Assembly: GCA_944322575.1 (NCBI GenBank)
Contig: CALUPK010000077.1
Coordinates: 1 to 53,594, forward strand
Source: an uncultured Bacteroidales bacterium
GTDB taxonomy: Bacteria; Bacteroidota; Bacteroidia; Bacteroidales; UBA932
Reading direction: 5' to 3'
DNA length: 53,594 nt
Shown here piece after piece: positions 50,775 through 53,594 of this stretch. Numbering within the stretch: the first letter of the stretch is position 1; the number at the start of each line of letters is the position of its first letter. The notes below the pieces were generated by a model. The model was not told where the DNA came from and made no database searches. It was given only the letters and a program-made list of their open reading frames with translations. A program made the translations under genes and the position numbers.

Positions 50775-51998
50775 ATGAGAATATTGTTTCTTACGGATAA
50801 CTATCCTCCGGAGGTGAACGCGCCGGCATCGCGAACGTTCGATCACGTAACTGAATGGCACAGATGCGGCCATGAGATTACGGTGATAACCTGTGCGCCA
50901 AATTTTCCGAGTGGTCATGTCTACAACGGTTATAAAAATAAATTGTATCATAAAGAAGATATAGATGGAATAAAAGTTGTCAGGGTATGGAGCTATATTG
51001 CGGAGAATAAAGGCTTCTTTAAACGAACTCTTGATTATATAAGCTTCTCCATCACTTCATTCCTCGCAGGGCTTTTCCAAAAAACGGATATCATTATCGC
51101 TACGTCTCCTCAGTTTTTTACAGCTTTAAGCGGCAGAACACTGTCTTTTTTCAAACGTAGACCGTGGATAATGGAGGTAAGAGACCTGTGGCCGGAATCA
51201 ATAAAGGCGGTGAATGCGCTTAAGGATAGTCTTTTTATAAAGTACTTTGAATGGGAGGAAAAGCGTTGCTATAAGTCCGCGAGGAAAATCGTGGTAGTGA
51301 CTGACTCTTTTAAAACTGCCTTAATTGATAAGGGGGTTAATGCAAATAAAATATCTGTAGTGAAAAACGGAGTGAATAGAGATCTGTTCAAGCCTATTCC
51401 TAAGGATATGGAATTAATTAGCCGCTTAAAATTAAATGGAAAGAAAATAATAGGTTATATAGGAACACATGGTATGGCGCATAAACTTGATTTTGTGTTA
51501 AAGTGCGCCAAACATATGGAAGGGAAAAATAATTATCATTTTTTGCTTATCGGAGCCGGAGCTGAAAAAATGGGACTGCTGTCATTAAAAGAAAGCCTTA
51601 ATCTGGAGAATGTTACAATGTTGGATCCAGTTCCTAAGACTGAAGTGAATAAGTATATCTCAATATTGGATGCGGCGTTGATCAATTTAAAAAAATCACC
51701 ATTGTTCAGAACGGTCATACCTTCAAAAATTTTTGAGAATGCAGGGATGCATATTCCAATATTAATGGGAGTTGAAGGCGAGGCGCAGGCGATTGTAGAA
51801 CAGTATGGTGCAGGACTTTGTTTTGAACCGGAGAATAAGGAGGATTTTGAGAAAAAATTAACACGGTTATTGGAAGATAAAGAGTTATATAAACGGTGTC
51901 AGGAAGGTTGTGAGGTTTTGGCGCGGGCTTTTGACAGAAAGAATCTTGCAAGGGATATGTTAAAAGTTGTTGAGTCATGTATAGAAAGTCCTCAATAA
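50775..51998 (+). CDS. WbuB-like family 4 glycosyltransferase
   Basis: A 407-residue GT4 enzyme. The start ILFLTDNYPPEVNAPASRTF and RRPWIMEVRDLWPESIKAV are typical of the WbuB branch. The C-terminal domain has KKIIGYIGTHGMAHKLDFVL and VIPSKIFENAGMHIPILMG. Members transfer HexNAc-type sugars such as FucNAc; next to wecBC it may transfer ManNAcA, but this is inference. The gene's end runs into the epimerase remnant. Confidence 0.88.
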   Translation: MRILFLTDNYPPEVNAPASRTFDHVTEWHRCGHEITVITCAPNFPSGHVYNGYKNKLYHKEDIDGIKVVRVWSYIAENKGFFKRTLDYISFSITSFLAGLFQKTDIIIATSPQFFTALSGRTLSFFKRRPWIMEVRDLWPESIKAVNALKDSLFIKYFEWEEKRCYKSARKIVVVTDSFKTALIDKGVNANKISVVKNGVNRDLFKPIPKDMELISRLKLNGKKIIGYIGTHGMAHKLDFVLKCAKHMEGKNNYHFLLIGAGAEKMGLLSLKESLNLENVTMLDPVPKTEVNKYISILDAALINLKKSPLFRTVIPSKIFENAGMHIPILMGVEGEAQAIVEQYGAGLCFEPENKEDFEKKLTRLLEDKELYKRCQEGCEVLARAFDRKNLARDMLKVVESCIESPQ

Positions 51999-52263
51999 GC
52001 ATATTCCTGTTACACACTTTCCTTACTGGTTGGGTATGCTTGGCAGTTGCCGCTTTGACTTACTGGCAAAGATTACCGGCAAAAATCTTACTGTCAGTTC
52101 AGTGCGGGTAAAGAAATTTTGCGCGACTACAGAATTTAATGCAGACAAGGTGTTGAATTCCGGATTCAAGGCTACGTATACATTGGGCGAAGGATTGGCA
52201 CGAACCCTCGAATTCGAGTTTATTCATCCCAAACCGGATGACATTACTTTTAAATCGGAATAG
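51997..52263 (+). pseudogene. C-terminal remnant of a nucleotide-sugar epimerase
   Basis: The open frame from 51997 to the stop at 52263 encodes about 88 residues ending in VSSVRVKKFCATTEFNA, YTLGEGLARTLEFEF and PKPDDITFKSE. That is the C-terminal end of an extended-SDR nucleotide-sugar epimerase often found near this position in Bacteroidetes polysaccharide loci. No Rossmann part or catalytic residues remain. An ATG at 52036 could still allow a 75-residue peptide, but a 5'-truncated gene is more likely. Confidence 0.75.
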
Positions 52264-52266
52264 TAA

Positions 52267-53325
52267 ATGAGTTTAGACATTCATACCCACCTCGTCATCA
52301 TGGCCGGCGGCATCGGCAGCCGTCTGTGGCCGTTGAGTACTCCGGAGCATCCCAAGCAGTTCATCGACGTGCTGGGGACAGGGAAGTCGTTGCTGCAGAT
52401 GACGGTGGAGAGGTTCCTGCCGGTGTGCGATATCGGGCGTTTCTGGGTGGTGACCTCGGAGCGTTATGCGGGGATGGTGGCTGAGCAGCTGCCGTCGGTG
52501 CCGCGGGAGCACATCCTTCAGGAGCCGGTTGCGAGGAATACTGCGCCCTGCATAGCGTATGCCTCGTGGAAGATATATGCTGAGGATCCTGAGGCGAATA
52601 TCGTCGTGACGCCTTCGGACGCTCTTGTTACCGGTGTTGACGCTTTTGTGGAGATTGTCCGCAGGGCATTGTCATATACGGAGGAGGGAGAACGTATCGT
52701 CACGATAGGCATCACGCCCGACCGTCCGGAGACTGGTTACGGCTACATCTGTGCGGAGTCCGGAAAGGAGCGGGAGGTGGTTAGGGTGTCTGCGTTCAGG
52801 GAGAAGCCGGACATAGAGACAGCGAAGGGATATCTTGCTGCGGGCAACTATTACTGGAACGCTGGCATCTTCGTGTGGCGTGCGTCGACGATACTGTCAC
52901 AGATGCGGAGGTATGCGCCGGGGATAGCCGTTCTGATGGAGCGTATGTCGGAGTCGTTCGGGACAGACGGCGAGAGGGCTGCCCTGCATGAGTATTTTCC
53001 TAAGTGCGAGAGCATATCGATAGACTATGCGGTGATGGAGAAGTCGGACTCGATCTATGTGATATCGGACAATGTGGGGTGGAGCGACCTCGGGAGCTGG
53101 AGCGCGGTGCGTGACCATCTGCCCCATGACAAGGATGGCAATGCGGTTGTCGGCGATGTGGTGTTGAGCGATTGTCGGAATTGTGTGGCGCATGTTGAAA
53201 AAGGCGGCCGCAGGATAGTCGTGAATGGTCTGGATTCCTGTATAATTTCAGAACATGACGGATTTTTGCTTGTAAGCAGTATTTCCCAGGAGCAGCATGT
53301 CAAGGAGGCTGTGAAGAGTTTGTAG
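52267..53325 (+). CDS. manC: Mannose-1-phosphate guanylyltransferase
   Basis: A 352-residue nucleotidyltransferase making GDP-mannose from GTP and mannose 1-phosphate. Motifs are VIMAGGIGSRLWPLSTPEHP, QFIDVLG, LQEPVARNTAPCIAYA, VVTPSDALV, TGYGYI, FREKPD and YYWNAGIFVWRA. No isomerase domain is fused, so it is the short form. Base composition returns to that of the core genome. It is the last gene before the operon terminator, three bases after the epimerase remnant. Confidence 0.95.
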   Translation: MSLDIHTHLVIMAGGIGSRLWPLSTPEHPKQFIDVLGTGKSLLQMTVERFLPVCDIGRFWVVTSERYAGMVAEQLPSVPREHILQEPVARNTAPCIAYASWKIYAEDPEANIVVTPSDALVTGVDAFVEIVRRALSYTEEGERIVTIGITPDRPETGYGYICAESGKEREVVRVSAFREKPDIETAKGYLAAGNYYWNAGIFVWRASTILSQMRRYAPGIAVLMERMSESFGTDGERAALHEYFPKCESISIDYAVMEKSDSIYVISDNVGWSDLGSWSAVRDHLPHDKDGNAVVGDVVLSDCRNCVAHVEKGGRRIVVNGLDSCIISEHDGFLLVSSISQEQHVKEAVKSL

Positions 53326-53353
53326 AAACATTTAATAAGATTAGTCGTAGTAG

Positions 53354-53392
53354 AATCCCGCAATCAGGTGTATGCCGGTTGCGGGATTTTTA
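53354..53392 (+). terminator. Terminator of the polysaccharide operon
   Basis: AATCCCGCAA (53354-53363) pairs with TTGCGGGATT (53379-53388) across a 15-base loop and is followed by T residues, 29 bases after the manC stop. Confidence 0.85.
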
Positions 53393-53409
53393 TGGTCTGA
53401 TAGCATTGT

Positions 53410-53425
53410 AAGCCTCCAGAGGCTT
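53410..53425. repeat. Short perfect hairpin
   Basis: AAGCCTC (53410-53416) and GAGGCTT (53419-53425) are exact reverse complements around CA. The pairing can extend outward to 10 bases with one wobble. Confidence 0.5.
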
Positions 53426-53431
53426 GCATAG

Positions 53432-53504
53432 ATTTGGTGTAGGTGGGCAGATGGTTTAAATAAATTTGGTGGATATTGACATTTTGTGTGCTTAAAATTT
53501 GGTG
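53432..53504 (+). repeat. Three copies of ATTTGGTG spaced 32-33 bases
   Basis: ATTTGGTG occurs at 53432, 53464 and 53497; the last two are preceded by TTAAA-like bases. A degenerate copy, ATTTTGTG, is at 53481. The even spacing of about three helical turns suggests binding sites for a protein controlling whatever lies beyond 53594. Confidence 0.45.
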
Positions 53505-53594
53505 AAGCTGTGCATAAAGTGCATATTCCGGAGCATACCCGTTCACATTCCGGTAGCCTATAAAGCATAAAAATAGCCTTTAAAAGCACAATTT

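Overview
The window is a chromosomal segment from a member of the Bacteroidetes, most likely order Bacteroidales. The evidence is the Bacteroidetes-type promoter (TTTG, 19-20 bases, TAnnTTTG), which occurs cleanly in front of three tRNA genes and the polysaccharide operon. Supporting signs are the lack of clear Shine-Dalgarno sequences, a UpxY-type antiterminator, DUF3822, BACON and BspA-type surface domains, and a Cys-less PurF-like protein of the kind I recall from this phylum. No rRNA, CRISPR array, prophage or complete insertion sequence was seen.

Region 1 (1-28.9 kb) is mostly conserved chromosome. It carries tRNA-Phe and tRNA-Lys, a lipoprotein-type glutamine amidotransferase, a protein with a homing-endonuclease-like C-terminal region, ClpC, GyrA, a secreted TPR protein, an AI-2E family permease, an RRM RNA-binding protein, a PurF-like enzyme and a short ComEC. 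These are followed by an ackA-ptb-buk acyl-phosphate operon, a CstA-type transporter, and a MATE pump / cytidylate kinase-like / BspA-type lipoprotein operon. A minus-strand operon encodes a DHH phosphoesterase (NrnA-like), two FKBP lipoproteins and an epimerase fused to a zinc-binding tail. A plus-strand operon (membrane-anchored hypothetical, DUF3822, RsmD) ends at tRNA-Asp and a strong terminator.

Region 2 (29.2-53.4 kb) is one long surface-polysaccharide (capsule or O-antigen) operon on the plus strand. It opens with a textbook promoter, a leader with a hairpin, and a NusG-like UpxY antiterminator, and ends at a terminator at 53354-53392. A WecA-like transferase starts the lipid-linked unit. 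Two FdtA-type ketoisomerases and a DegT-family aminotransferase should make a dTDP-3-amino-3,6-dideoxyhexose. WecB and WecC should make UDP-ManNAcA, and ManC should make GDP-mannose. A WzxE-type flippase, an EpsG-type polymerase, four glycosyltransferases, a hexapeptide acetyltransferase and a heparinase II/III-like protein complete it. rmlA and rmlB are not in the window and must be supplied elsewhere.

The most interesting part is 33.5-40.7 kb. Between the ketoisomerases and the aminotransferase lies a compact assembly line: an amino-acid-type adenylation enzyme, a GNAT, an acyl carrier protein, a ketoacyl synthase III, a second carrier protein, a ketoreductase-type SDR, an AAC(3)-like acyltransferase and another GNAT. 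I infer that it builds a custom (hydroxy)acyl and/or aminoacyl group on carrier proteins and transfers it to the amino sugar. A dead copy of the adenylation gene's 5' end just upstream, a leftover epimerase C-terminus at the far end, and sharp base-composition changes show that the locus has been rebuilt by recombination.
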